Part shown: positions 1 through 12,800 of the stretch, in pieces
How positions within the stretch are numbered: position 1 is the stretch's first letter
How the letters are laid out: every line of letters begins with the position of its first letter
Assembly: GCA_021014325.1 (NCBI GenBank)
Contig: CM037462.1
Coordinates: forward strand, 8,228,501-8,292,500
Source of the DNA: Plazaster borealis
Lineage: Eukaryota > Echinodermata > Asteroidea > Forcipulatida > Labidiasteridae
Direction of reading: 5' to 3'
Length of the DNA: 64,000 bases
The notes under the pieces: model-generated
The model's database searches: none
Told to the model about the DNA's origin: nothing
What the model saw: the letters and a program-made list of their open reading frames with translations, nothing else
Translations under genes and position numbers: made by a program

Positions 1-77
1 GGAAAATACTTTTTGAGATATAAATGCACCCATTCTTATTAGCCTTTCTTTCTAAATCTTTATCAACCCCACCACAG

Positions 78-3000
78 CCTTCAGCCAGCTTCGCATCCTC
101 AAATTGAGCCAAAACAAAGTGAGGTCCCTTATGTGCCTAGAGAGGGCGCTATTGCATCCAAACAGCACCATCACTCATCTGGCTTTAGATAGCTGTCAAC
201 TGACTACAGAAATGCTTGACGCTTTCTTCCTACATGTTAAGGGTAAGGATGCAAGATAGTGTTAAATAGACCCTTTGCATATGATGTCACAAGCTCAAAT
301 TGCGCCCTCTATTGAGGTCAAGGAAAGATCTTTGATTGGTTGAGAGTTGTCCAGTGTTGCGTAAACACGTGCATGTTTCCATTGTTTGAACTCAGCGATG
401 GCGGCCTATGCAAGGCCTATATTTTGGACTTCTGTTTGGAATTTTCTGTTTACCTGTTTAGACAAAAAAAAAGCTTTGTATAAATTTTTGTTTTAACCCT
501 AACCATGCTAAATGCAACAATATGCACCAAATGGTAATAGTTGTTGTCATCATCATCAGTGGCATTATCAGTTGTTGTAACCTGTTGCATTTGGCAGTCA
601 ATTCAGATGTCATTCTTTGACTGAATTTGTTGCATTTAGCAGTCAAGTGACTTCATATTGGTGTTTCATTTTGTTGTAGTCACCACTACACTTATGTGCA
701 TACTGTTACATTTAGCAGGGCAAACACCCTTGCTCAGTCCTAACACAAACAACATGCCTGCACAATGCAACAAAATCCCTTGTTGCATTCTGTTGTATTT
801 GGCAGGGTATGTAGAGGGACCCTAATGGGGGTTAGGGTTAAAGTAAAACCAATGTTCATGTATTTTGGTTTCTTTATGCAACTACCAGATTTTCAAGTAC
901 ATTATTGCAAACTAAAAAGCGTTTAATTTACAATTTGCACTGGGGATAAAAGATATGATTTGGTTTTTACCCATGTACGGATGTGTGATAAGCACACGGT
1001 ATACACTGCTTTTCTTCTGCCCTTCAGAAAACAGATCCATAGATCAAACTCAAGACCCTGCATTCTAGAGGAAGAGCAAGTGTTTTGACTAATAGACCAT
1101 TGAGCGTGCCCGATGTCCAGAGGCTAGTTAAAAATCCTGAGTGTAGTAAGCAGGGGCTACCGCAAAAAAAATTCTGCAGATAATTGTGAAGAAATATTTA
1201 CTGCTTAAAGCAGCTCTATGTTTTTCAAATTTGTGTTGATAGATTTGTTGTATTTTTAGTTTTTAAGTAATATTATTGTTATCAAGTGTATTTAAATCCA
1301 ACCGTTTTTATATTGAGGTTGCAAATAAAATAAATGCTACTATGAAATTGGGCCAAGGTCTTACAACCAACAGAATTCTATGCTTTATGGTGTTGAAGAA
1401 ATTGAATGTGCTGCAATTGTGCCCATAACCATTAGTATGTGCAATGCCTGCATTAAAGTAGCATTTAACTACGTCTTACTTTTTGGGGGAAATTTTTCTA
1501 TCATTATTTTTTAATAACACAAATGTTTTTGTTCGCAGATAGTCAAAGTTTGCGAGAACTGAATGTTAACTTCAACACCTACACCCCTGAGCAGACAGGT
1601 CAGCTCTCTGGCTTGGTGCAGCTTGTACAGAGCAACAAACTCACTAAGCTGGACCTTGTTGGATGCCAGTTCACTCTACAAGGTAGACAGGATCTAGATT
1701 TCTCTTCCTTTATTTTATTTTGTTTTCTAAATATTTGCTTCAAAGGTGTTTTTCCTTCAGAGTTGTTTAAACACTGTGAACAAGAGAACAAAATTCTTTT
1801 TTCAACAAAATTAAACAAAATTTTTCAACAAAATTATTTCTTGAAACACTGTGAACAAGAGAACAAAATTCATTTGGGCAGGAACTGATTACAGACCCTT
1901 TTGCATTCTTCTGTTCGTGAGTTATTACATTACACATGTGCGTATTTGCTGTGGGCACAAAGTCATTGGTAAATCAAGCTCGAAAGCCGGCGCACACTTG
2001 TGTGTAATTTCACAAAAAGTCACTCACATTTAATGACAAAAACTGATAATTCTGAGAGCACCTTGAGACTATGCAAAACAGTAAAAGGCAAGTCCAAAAA
2101 CTGTGTTTTACTTACATAACTCCTCATAGAAAAACTAGCTCAATGCATTTCAAATAGAGCTTTCAAATAACACCTAGTTTAGGCCTATAAAGGTAGGTAT
2201 TTTGCAACATATGAATGTTTAAGGCATCCATCAAATTTACATCAAGGCTGTTTGGTTGTCTTCACTTTTAATGTCATTTTACTCTAGCATTTTCAAGAAC
2301 TGTCTGACTTTGGCGAAGGGCATCACACATTCATTGCAAACAAACTGACACACATGTACACATATTGAGCTTTCTCTTTATAAAAATTCTCTTATGGTTT
2401 TCCTTTTTTCAACTCCATTGAAAATACTGTATGTTTCCCTTCAACTTCCAACTTTCCTACTCTATTATTTATCAAAATTTGTACTCTTGTTTTTATTGTT
2501 TTCAAATTATCTCTCAGGTTGGAAATATGCCAATGATTTCATAACAGCTCTACGGAATAATCTTATCCTTTGTCAGCTTGGTCTGGCACTAAACCTCCTG
2601 AGTAAGTACAGCCAAATATTCAACATCTGATATTTTATCTCTTGGTTCCATTTCTAGGGAGTTGAAAAATCACTTGAAACCATTAAACTACATGGGTTGT
2701 GTATGGTGGCACAACTGTGCACATAACAAACTGTGTACTTTGCGAATGCATTCACCTCATGACAATATATTGCAGGATGGTATACTTCATCTATCATTCA
2801 AAACCACAGTGGATGATATTGTATGGTCAGACAGTAGGAGGGTTGACTGTATACTGTTTAGATGCATTCACTACATGATATCATATCGCAGGCTGGAATT
2901 GTTTATCTGTCATTCAAAACCACAGCCGATGATATTGAATGGTCAGACAGTAGGAGGGTTAAAACCGCGTGATTTCTGTCTCTTTCTAACTTGAGGAGTG

Positions 3001-5315
3001 AGTGAAAAACATATAATGTACTTGTTCAAAAAGTGACATAATTTCCCCTTAAAATGAAATTTCTGCTTAACTGAAAATTGATTGAGGACCAGAGAACAAT
3101 AAGCATCACATGGTACTTTAGTAAGTTACCAATCTGCTAAGCAAAACATTACTTTGCTTAGCACATTTGTGGTTTTTACCAGCATTATGAGATTAGAAAC
3201 TTTGGAATGCTAGGTGGCAGCACACATACTTGGTAAATTTCTGTTGTTTACAAAGTTCTGAGCATGCGTATATTTTCAAGAATGACAGATTTACCTGGTA
3301 AGTCTGCTGCCACCTAGTGTCCTCAAAAGTCTCGCCTTGTGGTCAGTTTACATTTTGGTTTAAAAGTTGTGTTTATGTTTTCTCAGCGGATCACTGCTTG
3401 CAACTTTTCGCCGAAGTGTTTGTTTCCCGATCACCAGACAAGCCCAAGAACGGTATCCTCACCCCACGACTCTGCTTTGATATAAGGTGAGGGTCGATCT
3501 GTCTTAAAACTCTTGACGATACTCATGAGCAGAGATGCCAACATTGAAGTCCCAAAAAGAGTAGCACCGCCGAGCACTTAAGTTCAAGTCAGGCATACAA
3601 CTCACCGAGCCATAAAAAGAGGAAAATTATGACATTATGATATAAACTCATACTTTCAGCTAAAATCGCTTATTGCAAAGCGGCCTTGCTTTAGAGGTCA
3701 AACAATTATGAATTGTATTCAGGCTTGATTTAAAAAAATAAAAATAAAATTAAAAAAATAGTAAACAAAAAAAAAGTTGTTTGTATCGGACCGCAATTTG
3801 CACTAGCTCGTGCATGAAGAGAACCCTTTCCAACTGAATTCAACAAAATGCTGTGGTTTCTGTCCCACTGTTTATTAAAATGAATAATGCTCACGTTTGC
3901 ACAGCAAAATAGTAAAGAAAATACCACCTGACCACAGCAGCAGGCCAGTCAAGTCTCAAACGACTTCAGCAAGAGCAATTTTGTCAATTGGCCTTTCCAA
4001 CCAATTCCATTTCCACCCACTGCATTCTTAACAACTTTTTTATCGATAGTTTTCATCAGATCTTGGCCTCGATTGCGATCGATGAAATATTTTCTTGTTG
4101 TCACCTTTATTTTAGTTGATCGATGCAGCGATCGCGATGTTTCAAACAAACTCCACAACGGCGCGCATCCCACAGTTGTGAAGCGTTAGAAAAACTGCAG
4201 AACCAGTCTCTACAAAAGCGACTGTAGAATGTATGCTGTACAAGGAGCCTTGTGGATCTGTGTGTGCTCTGTGCTACGTGTGTGTCAGGCAGGCAAATCC
4301 TGAGTGTGATAGTTTAGGGGAATGGTACCTCCTAAATAAGCACAAAAACGCATGTGAATTCGGCGCCGCTCATCACTTTTAACCACGCGGCGGCAGTCAA
4401 CATTTTGTATATTTTTTTAATTTTATATTTTTAGTTTTAGTTTTTATCATGATACATTGTTTGTAAAGTTATACACTGGGCGGCTTGTTTATTGTATTTA
4501 ATTGAAGATTATCGTAGCGGCGTATTCACGGCTCAAAATCGTATTTGCTACGCCCAAATCATGTGTGTTGGCATCTCTGCATGAGTTATGTGTACTAATG
4601 TCCAGTACTCAAACTGAACAATTGAGAGGAAGGTTACTTAAAGGCATCGTACATGTTTGGTAATGACTCTGATAATTAATGGCAATAAAAATTTACTTGG
4701 TAAGAAGTACAGCAGCTTTGGATAGTAGAATGCATTTTGAGAAACTTTTTCACTCCGGAGTACTGCGGTTATGGAAAAATATTTTACTTTGTATCCCCCA
4801 AAACATTTGAATCTGAGAAGCATTACGCAGAACGCTTCTTAGAGTGTGTATTCCAATGCATATTATTCTTCCTGTGTGGACATATACAACTATATAGGTT
4901 TGAAACAAACAATAGGCTCCAAAGTCTGTCCTGCCCTGCCCGGTTGATACAGAGTGAGTTGATCACACAAGTACTATATTTAACTCCATGGTTTAATTTT
5001 TTAGTAAATAGTGCACATGTGCCTTGTTTCCTAAACAGTAACAACTCTCAAGTGACCTACGAGGGTCTGGAGGCATTTTTCAGGACCCTCCACCACGCCA
5101 GCAAGACACAAGGTGTTAAAGTCAATCCCCCTTGCCACCTGATCACCCCGATGGCCAAGTACCAGCATCACCGTGGTGACTCGGAGTATCTGCGAATCGC
5201 CAAAGCCCTCAGGATGACAATAAGGGGAATTGAAAATGACCAGCATCGACACTTCGGGGTCGGTGATCATATCAACTATGAGGATTTAATGGTGGAACAT
5301 CTATCCCAAATGTAA
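78..5315 (+). CDS. Leucine-rich-repeat protein gene, 3' part (five exons, 5' end outside window)
   Basis: Five exons join with matching phase: 78-242, 1539-1682, 2518-2601, 3387-3486 and 5039-5315, each with AG before and GT after (the last ends in TAA). The first exons carry ribonuclease-inhibitor-like LRR strands: LRILKLSQNKV, ITHLALDSCQL, LRELNVNFNTY, LTKLDLVGCQF and LCQLGLALNLL. The last 92 residues are not LRR-like; they are hydrophilic and His/Asp-rich, ending in HINYEDLMVEHLSQM. LRR solenoids of this kind bind proteins, but no catalytic domain is visible and I do not recognise the family. The gene is incomplete on the left because the exon at 78 opens with two leftover bases. It converges tail-to-tail with the minus-strand receptor gene. 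I am confident it is a real LRR gene and not at all sure of its identity. Confidence 0.8.
243..1538 (+). other. Intron of LRR gene, no further gene seen
   Basis: AT-rich intron between the first two visible exons. Besides the short inverted-repeat element it holds repeated TGTTGCATTTGGCAG-like motifs at about 585-800, in both orientations. No coding exon could be supported. Confidence 0.6.
269..418. repeat. Short inverted-repeat element (GACC-TTTGCAT-TGACGTCA family)
   Basis: The left end reads agaccctttgcatatgatgt and the right end carries the inverted form near ctatgcaaggcct. The interior has gcgccctctattgaggtcaa. Related copies lie at about 8106-8226, 8811-8960, 20735-20893 and 30640-30760. 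It sits inside an intron of the LRR gene. This is probably a MITE. Confidence 0.55.
3203..3326. repeat. Fold-back element with CTAGGTGGCAGCA ends
   Basis: The left arm (tgctaggtggcagcacacat) and right arm (gctgccacctagtgtcc) are inverted copies of each other, with paired inner stretches TTGGTAAATTTCTG and CAGATTTACCTGG. A related copy lies at about 18706-18812. Both sit in introns. This is a likely MITE. Confidence 0.65.
4638..4920. repeat. Partial copy of the ACACGTTTGGTAATT fold-back family
   Basis: Starts with aaaggcatcgtacatgtttg and continues with agcagctttggatagtagaa, both shared with the copies at 33.73-34.12 kb and 49.16-49.52 kb. The right-hand end is missing or diverged. It lies in the last intron of the LRR gene. 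Confidence 0.6.
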
Positions 5316-5476
5316 ACCGCCCCTTTCCTCAAATTTCCATGGTCAGCATGGCTGTCATGCATCAGTTGTTTTAATAATAATCATAATGAAATTAATTATA
5401 ATCATAATGAAATTAATATTAAACAGTTCTTATATGGCCCTTTATCTTCGCCCGTTGAACACCTCAAAACGTTCAT

Positions 5477-5745
5477 TGGTGTGTTGTGGTCGAGCGGTTT
5501 AGTGCATCAGACTCAAGTTCTGGTTGCTGAGTCATCAGGGTGTGGGTTCGAATCCCGGTCATTGATTTAGCTTAGTGCGCTACATACTTGGTAGCACAGG
5601 CTGTATACTCCCCAGGGAGCTGAGATGGTTTAAGGAATGAAATAAATGGCCCAGTGACCAGTGGTAATAATGTTTGAAGCGCAATGATCATACTTCGGAA
5701 TTGCGCTATATAAGCGTCGATAGTAATATTATTATTATTTTATGA
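5477..5745 (+). repeat. tRNA-derived SINE, diverged copy
   Basis: An A-box-like stretch (tggtcgagcggtttagtgc) and a B box (gggttcgaatccc) are followed by a non-tRNA body and an ATT-rich tail at about 5728-5740. It is not a functional tRNA, because the acceptor stem cannot be closed around the boxes. Confidence 0.7.
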
Positions 5746-5769
5746 CAGGTATGAATCATAAATCCATTG

Positions 5770-5880
5770 AATAGCACCTTGTAAGGGTTTACAAGCTGCT
5801 GTGGCGCACTCTGCAGCCAACCATACCAGAAACACTGGGGCAAACCCCTTCTCTTATAAAAATTGTACCGAGTGCCGCCA
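5770..5880 (-). repeat. Truncated SINE of the 12.6/30.2/41.0 kb family
   Basis: Contains the reverse complement of the internal segment of that SINE family (accttgtaagggtttacaag, gctgctgtggcgc). Both the tRNA-like head and the tail are missing. Confidence 0.55.
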
Positions 5881-5932
5881 TACACAACCCATGCGGTGGA
5901 ATAGTTTCAAATGGTTGGTCAACTCGCTGGAA

Positions 5933-6180
5933 AATATGACCATAATTTTCGGACCTTAAGCCACTTGGAATATAAGCCGCAGCACCGGATAATCTCTGAA
6001 AAAATTTTCAGAGGTCAGTGTATAAACCACCCAGAATATAAGACCGTCCCTTTGTAGTCCTTTGCCGAAGCTCACTTTACAAGTCAGTGTTTAAGCCGCC
6101 CGGAATATAAGCCGCAGAGCATGCTGAAGGCCTGAAATGCAATTCATAAGCCGCGGCTTATGGTCTGAAAATTATGGTGC
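5933..6180. repeat. Terminal-inverted-repeat element (CCATAATTTTCGGACC ends)
   Basis: The left end, gaccataattttcggacc, is matched in inverse at the right end by ggtctgaaaattatggt. The interior repeats a gaatataagccgc motif several times. It has no ORF and is a non-autonomous DNA element by structure. Confidence 0.7.
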
Positions 6181-6620
6181 CAAGAGTTGGAGGGTTACAG
6201 TAAATATCCCCCAGGCTTTGCCTTGAAGTTTTTTTTATAAAATAGCCCACCGGGCTAGTAAACCGTGCTTTTTCCTTGCCCCAGGAACATTTATTAGCCA
6301 AGATTTTATATATGAAATGTTGTAACTTTAACCATTAGGTAGCGATCACAACCAGTTAACTTGTTCAAATCATTCACACACTCAAAAGAAAAACCTGAAA
6401 CATTTTGTTAGTCTGAAAAGAAAACAAATCTGAACTTTTTAAACAGATCTGTATGTCGCACACTTTTTATTAGCCAACAGCAGTTTCTCCTTGACAATGT
6501 ATGCCAGGCTAGTGTTAAAAGCGAGCCCTGCCCTCAATCTTTCGCCCTTCCGTCAGGTAGAATTTTTACTCTTGTGCTCCTTGTCAGCTTTGGAGGATGT
6601 CAAATTATTCCCAACCTTGG

Positions 6621-6712
6621 TAAGCCAATCAGCGTTGTTTTTCAGTGCTCCCTTCAAGGGATTTGTGAAGAGAGGTATCGATATGCCGTGCTGCCCATGG
6701 TAGCGAGGCTGA
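6621..6712 (+). repeat. 3' fragment of the 29.07/50.10 kb repeat
   Basis: Shares gccaatcagcgttg, agaggtatcgata and cccatggtagcgaggctg with the longer copies at about 29074-29575 and 50101-50561. Confidence 0.6.
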
Positions 6713-8100
6713 ATTATCACAGATGTAACAGATTAAAACAACAAGGACAACATGACCTAAAAATCAATCTGAAAATTTTATTATAAAAATATTCAATACC
6801 AACAAATGAACATACATGTACTACACCTTTCATTGCGAACAGTCAGAAATTTAAAAAACATTTGTTAATCAAATTGTTTATCCATGTGAGGGTAAATAGA
6901 AAGAGTTGTGAAAATAATTGGAGATGTTTAATTTCAGAATATTATTAATTTTTAAAAATTTATTTGTGGTTTATAACTTGATATTAATTTTTGTTTACGG
7001 TTATATTTTTCTTGCCAATTTATATATTTTCGTTTAGGGGATTTTTGTCAGAATAATTAAGTAATAATAGTAAGTATTACTAATAAATTCACATGGAAAA
7101 AGAAAATGTCTTTGTTGAGGTGTTTGGATTTGTATACCTTTATTAAGTAACACAGTTAAACTCCCCAGTCGTCTTTCTTGCTACCTTATATGGGTTGATT
7201 GTTTTACAATAAAAGTATATCATCAAACAGGCTGACAATCATATAAGTTAAATAATTACAGTGTTAATTAACCAGCAATGACTAAAATCCATAATTTTAC
7301 AGTTTATTAAGATTTACCATGCACCAGGCTATTTACAGTATTATTCCAAAACAGGCAGATAAGTTAAGTTTAAAACTGATATTTATAATAAAATTAAAAA
7401 AACTAAATAGTGGCAATACATTTCAACCTGCCTTCATTGAAAATAGTAAAACCCAACAATTTGACATAATTATTTTGCATCAGGTATTCTGGCTTCAGGA
7501 AACACAGAGTGTATAGTGTTTGTACAATAGTAAAGTGCAAGGGTAATGTTGATAAAACAAATTTTTCAGTAATTCTGTCAGTTTTATTTTGTATTTGACA
7601 GGAAACACAATAAAGTGTACAACTTATCTACTGTCGTGTCGCAGTTTTTTCAATGATTGCAACTATTTTTAAGTCGTTGAAACCACCCATAAGTGTTTTA
7701 ACATGTGAATGGACATATATGCTTATACTGAAAATAATTTGAGTTGATAACAAAATATTTATTTTGTAATCACTCTAAAATTTCATTCATATAGTGGACA
7801 GAAAGGGCAGTTAACTTTACCCGTCCATATTTGATGGAAATCTGAGAATGATATAAAGATATAAAAAAAAGAAAAATTAGAAAATATCAAATTATTTTTA
7901 GTATAAGCCTGCATGTCCATTCACATAATGAAACACTTTGGGGCGGTTTCAGATGTTTGAACAAAATACGACCATTAGAAAAACTACTAACATGACAAAG
8001 TGGTAGCCTTTATCGTGTTTCCTGTCATGTTTTACACGGCATCCACAGAAAACACTGATCCACTACAGAGGGTACCAACACTCGGCTTCTCTGGTTTCCT
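6713..8100. other. AT-rich intergenic spacer, nothing assignable
   Basis: Very AT-rich DNA between the convergent LRR and receptor genes. Short ORFs show no domain signature and no paired splice sites. No RNA gene was seen. Confidence 0.6.
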
Positions 8101-8105
8101 TTCCA

Positions 8106-8226
8106 ATCTTATCGATAGACCTCTTGCATTGGCCGCAATTGCGTGTACGCACTGCGCATAACTCTCAGCCAATGATAGGTGAGTGAGGGCAGTGTTTGGA
8201 CTTGTGACGTCATATGCAAAGGGTCT
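8106..8226. repeat. Short TIR element, copy 2 of the GACC family
   Basis: The ends agacctcttgcat and atgcaaagggtct are inverted copies. A TGACGTCAT motif lies next to the right end. Related to the element at 269-418. Confidence 0.55.
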
Positions 8227-8322
8227 GTATCCCATCCCTAGTCAGTAAGGAAATCTAACACTACACTCTCTTTTAATAGACCTTAATCATGGTGCCTCCA
8301 TCTCGATGATCTCTCATTTAGA

Positions 8323-8490
8323 TCAATAACCAAACTGAGGCTGGAAGGTGAAATAGTCTGGTTCCTTTTGTACAATGAAAGTTATTATTCTTTGTTGATA
8401 TTGGATACAAGGAACATGACCAAGATGGTTGTAGTCTTTCAGGAGGCTATGTAGCAGCAGACTGACATGTATCAGATAATCTATCATTTC
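8323..8490 (-). CDS. Candidate terminal exon of the receptor gene (C-tail)
   Basis: On the minus strand a good acceptor (tgcctacatttcag) is followed by an open frame of 55 codons ending in TGA. Its phase 0 fits the donor at 9617. The predicted tail contains Tyr residues (EMIDYLIH, KEPDYFTFQ) but no recognisable domain. The alternative is that the kinase exon reads through the donor and stops 24 codons later, at 9542. Nothing in the sequence decides between these endings. Confidence 0.3.
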   Translation of the reverse strand, partial: EMIDYLIHVSLLLHSLLKDYNHLGHVPCIQYQQRIITFIVQKEPDYFTFQPQFGY

Positions 8491-9616
8491 CTGAAATGTA
8501 GGCATGCTCACAACACTGGTGGATCCCTTGGACAAACGTTGAGGTAGAGGGGGAACTCAGGTGGAGCAAATTTTGCAGAATGAAGATACTCTTGTTCAAT
8601 TTTAGCCTGTCTGGGTTGTCTTTAAGGTCAAAGTACTTGTTATGTACTTGAAATATTAGTAATTTTTTTCTTCCTGCTTGTCTCTTTTTGAAAAGAACCC
8701 CCCCCCAAAAAAAACCCCAACAACAACCAGCCAGTGAATAATAAATGGGAGGGGCAATGGCCCCTGTTGGACCTCTCCCCTTTCCTGGATCTGCCGGTGT
8801 TTCAGACTTTGTATAAACAATGGAGAATTACCCAGTATCATCGCTGAGGTCAAACAATGGGATCATGTACGTGTCATGAGAAACTCTCTGCCAATGATAA
8901 ATCTTTCTTTGACCTCAGTGAGGGCGCTGTTTGAGCTTGTGATGATCTGGATTGGATTTTGATTATTGACTTAGGTTTATTGATCAGATAAGAAAGGAAA
9001 CCAAAGAAGCCGAGTGTTCATTAAGGAAGACAATTCATGGCAAAGGGGTGAAAACTCCATTGATTTAGACAAACGTTGAGTCTTGGACGCTATCCATGAC
9101 TAAATCCTCTTCCAATTTCACAGGAACGTAGTTCTGATAAGTATAATCCTTCAAGTTGAAATGTTTCTGTTTGAAAAATCAAAGAATGAAGTGATTTGTA
9201 AATTTCAAACATTAAGTAACTCTTCAAAATGTAAAACTTCTCATTTGCCCAGTAGGCCTACAGTTTCTTGCCTGCCAGCAAATGACCTGGAATGCACAGT
9301 AATTTTATTTTTAAACAAGGTGACTTGTGTTTTTTTACATTTACAAAGAAGAAAAGAGACGGAAAAATATAAACAATGCTACATCTGAAAACGATCAACA
9401 TAAAACTTTTAAATAGGGAAACAATGGGCATAAAGAAAATAGTAAAACAAAAATACCACTTCAATTGTATACTTTAGTTACATATAAAATAGAACAACAA
9501 TGAATTTTCAGGCAGAAATCCTTACTATGTATAAATTCAATTCAAATCACAATAAAGGACAAGCTTTGTTTCATGTTTTTTAACAACCCAGTCAAAATCA
9601 AAAAGCTATTTTGTAC

Positions 9617-9813
9617 CTTAGCCACTGTCTTCATCTTCTTGATTTCTGTGCACAACATGTCAAACGAGGGCCTGCTCTCCGGCCGTCGATGCCAGCATCG
9701 CAGCATCAGATCGTAGATTTCTGGGGAGCAATGACGGGGCCATTCCATGCGGGTGTGGTCTCGTAGCTCGCCCACCAAGTCGGCCGTTTTGATGTTGTAG
9801 TACGGCATTCCAC
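9617..9813 (-). CDS. Receptor exon: kinase C-lobe end (residues 775-840)
   Basis: Opens with GGMPYYNIKTADL and carries YDLMLRCWHRRPESRPSF, the helix H-I block with the conserved RPSF arginine found at the end of tyrosine-kinase domains. It is followed by gtacaa as donor. If unspliced, the frame runs to a stop at 9542. Confidence 0.85.
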
Positions 9814-12800
9814 CTAACAGAGAGAATAAAATAGCAAATCTTCATGGAGCTATAGAGCAAATGTGATGGGCTATGTGAAATTGAGGGGGGGGACACACAA
9901 CAATTAACTTTTTGAGTTTTTTACATGGTTGAAAAGAGCATACAACATGCGTCATTTTCACATATCTTACACACTTGTGTCATTTTTGGTTCTAAAGTTA
10001 TGATCTTTTGAAAAATAAATTATGTAACAATCTGAAAATGACCCGTAATGGAGAAACAGCCTGTTCAATAAAAAACATCAGATATTGTAAGGGAAACAAA
10101 GTACACAAATGAAACAAAAGGGTCCGAAAAAAACCTGTTTTTATTCATATTAATCGATATCTATTTGAGAAATATGAAAATATAGACCCTTAAGAAGCAA
10201 GAAACTGCATAGCAACAATTAATTTAAACTTTTTTTTCACCCTCCCAATCCTCAATAGCCGTGTACTTGAAAGTGGGCTGTGCGGCAAGCGACTCATTTT
10301 CGTAGAGCTCGTCACAAATAGTGAGTACATTTTATTTCGCAGATGAAGATGAAGTACCAAAACACAATTCCAGTGAACATTAAAAAGTACACAAATTTAG
10401 CTACTTACCTAGCGTAATTATCTCCCACAGAACAATTCCAAAGGACCACCTACATGGGAAAGAATAACAAAAATTAAAAGAACTTATTAAATTGTCAGAC
10501 CAAAATTTAAAATAGAGCAGGTTTAAGATAAAGAAATTAAAATATGAGCAGATTCAAATTTGAAGATTTAAATGAGATCAGATTTAAAATTAAAGAATTA
10601 AAACTTGAAGATTTAAATATGAGCAGATTCAAGATCAATTAATTCAAATTTGAAAATTTAAATGAGATCGGATTTTAAATTAAGGTATTCAAATTTGAAG
10701 ACTTAAATGGGATTAGATTTAAACAAAGGAATTCAAATATGAAGATTTAAATATGAGCAGATTTAAGATAAATTAATTCAAATTTGAACATTTAAATGAG
10801 ATCAGATTTAAGATGAATGCATTCAAATTTGAATATGAACAGATTTAAGAATAAGGAATCATTTAAGAGCAGATTCAAATTTAAAGAGCAAATCAAAACA
10901 CAAGAACTTTCGATCATAAGGGTCATGTCACACGTACATGGCAATTTACAGGCAACCAGTTCCAGGCAGACTCCACATAGGCAAACCATTCACACTATAA
11001 TTTTCACATAATCTTTTTGGGATATTAAATGACACTGTATGAAAAATGTCCCCTGTGCATGCTATTCAGTCGGTTGCCTCCAAGTTGCCTGTAAAAATTA
11101 CCCCTTGGGACAAGGCCTTAATGTCTTCAAAAGTGACAACATTTAAGACAGAAATATTGAATAGGCTTGAAAATAATCAATACTTTTTAATACAAAATTG
11201 AGGATAACTTACACTTCACTTTTGACACTGTAGATATCCTCCAACAATGCTTCATAAGCCATCCATCTCTTTATATGTTTCTAAATTGAGTTTTAAAAAA
11301 ATGAAATCCAAGTTTATTTAATCCTTTGACAAAATGACATTCAAAAAAAGGTTGCATACAATATACAGCATCGTTCATTGCCATCCCATTAACAAACCCC
11401 AAAACAAACTAAGAATCAAAACTACATGCTATAGGACCATACAAGTCATGCACATAATAAATGATATAAAAAAATTAAACAACTTGAAAAAACACTATAT
11501 TTTTCTATTAAATCAAATCTTTAAAATTTCATTTGTACAAAATTCTTGGAAATAAAAGTACCCTTAGCAAAGTGTCATAAATACATTTTCAATGTTTGTA
11601 TAATACAAATAATTTGTTCAAATTAACATTAAAACAAAATTAAAACTTGGGACTAGGATGTTATTGTTAGAAACCCCATTTGCCAATCACGCCCGAATGT
11701 GTGCGTCTATTACATAGGTTTAATAACAACATGACCGTCAGTTGGGCAGCATTCTTAATTTTTTACAAGTAATCGGAAACGGAGGTCAAGTCTTATTCTC
11801 TGGTTTTCTTCATTATTTTGTTGAACTGGTTTTACTTTCATATTGTTTATCACTTAGTATTACATTCCCAATATCATATGTAATTTTCATGGCCATAAAC
11901 TACATTAAACTAAAATAATTGACAAAACAAAATCCCGCCCACATAAAACTCCATATGGTTGGGACCGCAATGGTACCGGAAATTTGAATATGCGCGAGAC
12001 TTGCACAGTCTATAGTTTGTATCAGTTTCAATTAATGATATGATTAATTAATCTGCACCCAATTTCATAAAGTGCCTCGACCTGCTTATACCACAGACGC
12101 CATGGCGTAACGGTTTGGGTTTTTAATGCTAGCAAATACATTTTTCAATTTGTATATTCTGCAAAACAGCATGATATTTGGCCCCAATAATCAAGATAGT
12201 TGTACAAAATTCCCTGAAAGAATAACCTTCTTCAGCAAAGTTTGTCTAGGACGCCAGACCATTGAACCTGATCACTTCCATCCAACATCTCCCTCCATTG
12301 TAACCAACTTTGTCATAATACTCACATTTCGATGTTCTGTGTATCGTACATAGCCAGAAGTATCCGGTAGTTCTTTTGCCACGCCAAAGTCTCCAATCTT
12401 GGCTTTGTTGTTGAAGGTTATAAAGACATTCTTGGCACATAGATTCATATGTACATACTGTGTATTTACAAAGAATTAAAAACAAAAAGAAAACAATTTA
12501 GATCAGGGTAAAATTGCTGACAATGGTTTGGGTAAAATTTGACATGCATGGCTTCCCCTCAAGTTTTTCAGTCAATCCAGTGGGACAAAATGTTGGTATT
12601 TCACTAGTCCGACAGCGTTTTCACTAGTCCATATATATTGTGGCGTGTCGTGGCCGAGCGGATAAGAGCACCGGACCCAAGCTCTGGTGTTTCTGATCAG
12701 CAGAGTGTGGGTTCGAGTCCTAGTCGTGACACTTGTGTCCTTAAGCAAGACACTTAACCATTATTGCTGTGTCCTTCGGATGGGACGTAAAGCCGTAGGT

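Noticed and set aside
10817..11011. Short ORFs rich in Lys/Phe/Asn in the kinase intron
   Set aside because: They lie in or beside the AT-rich tandem repeat and have no splice support.
12642..12740. Possible tRNA genes here and at 5477, 27520, 30187, 40788 and 56288
   Set aside because: A and B boxes are present, but acceptor stems do not close and long SINE bodies with ATT tails follow.
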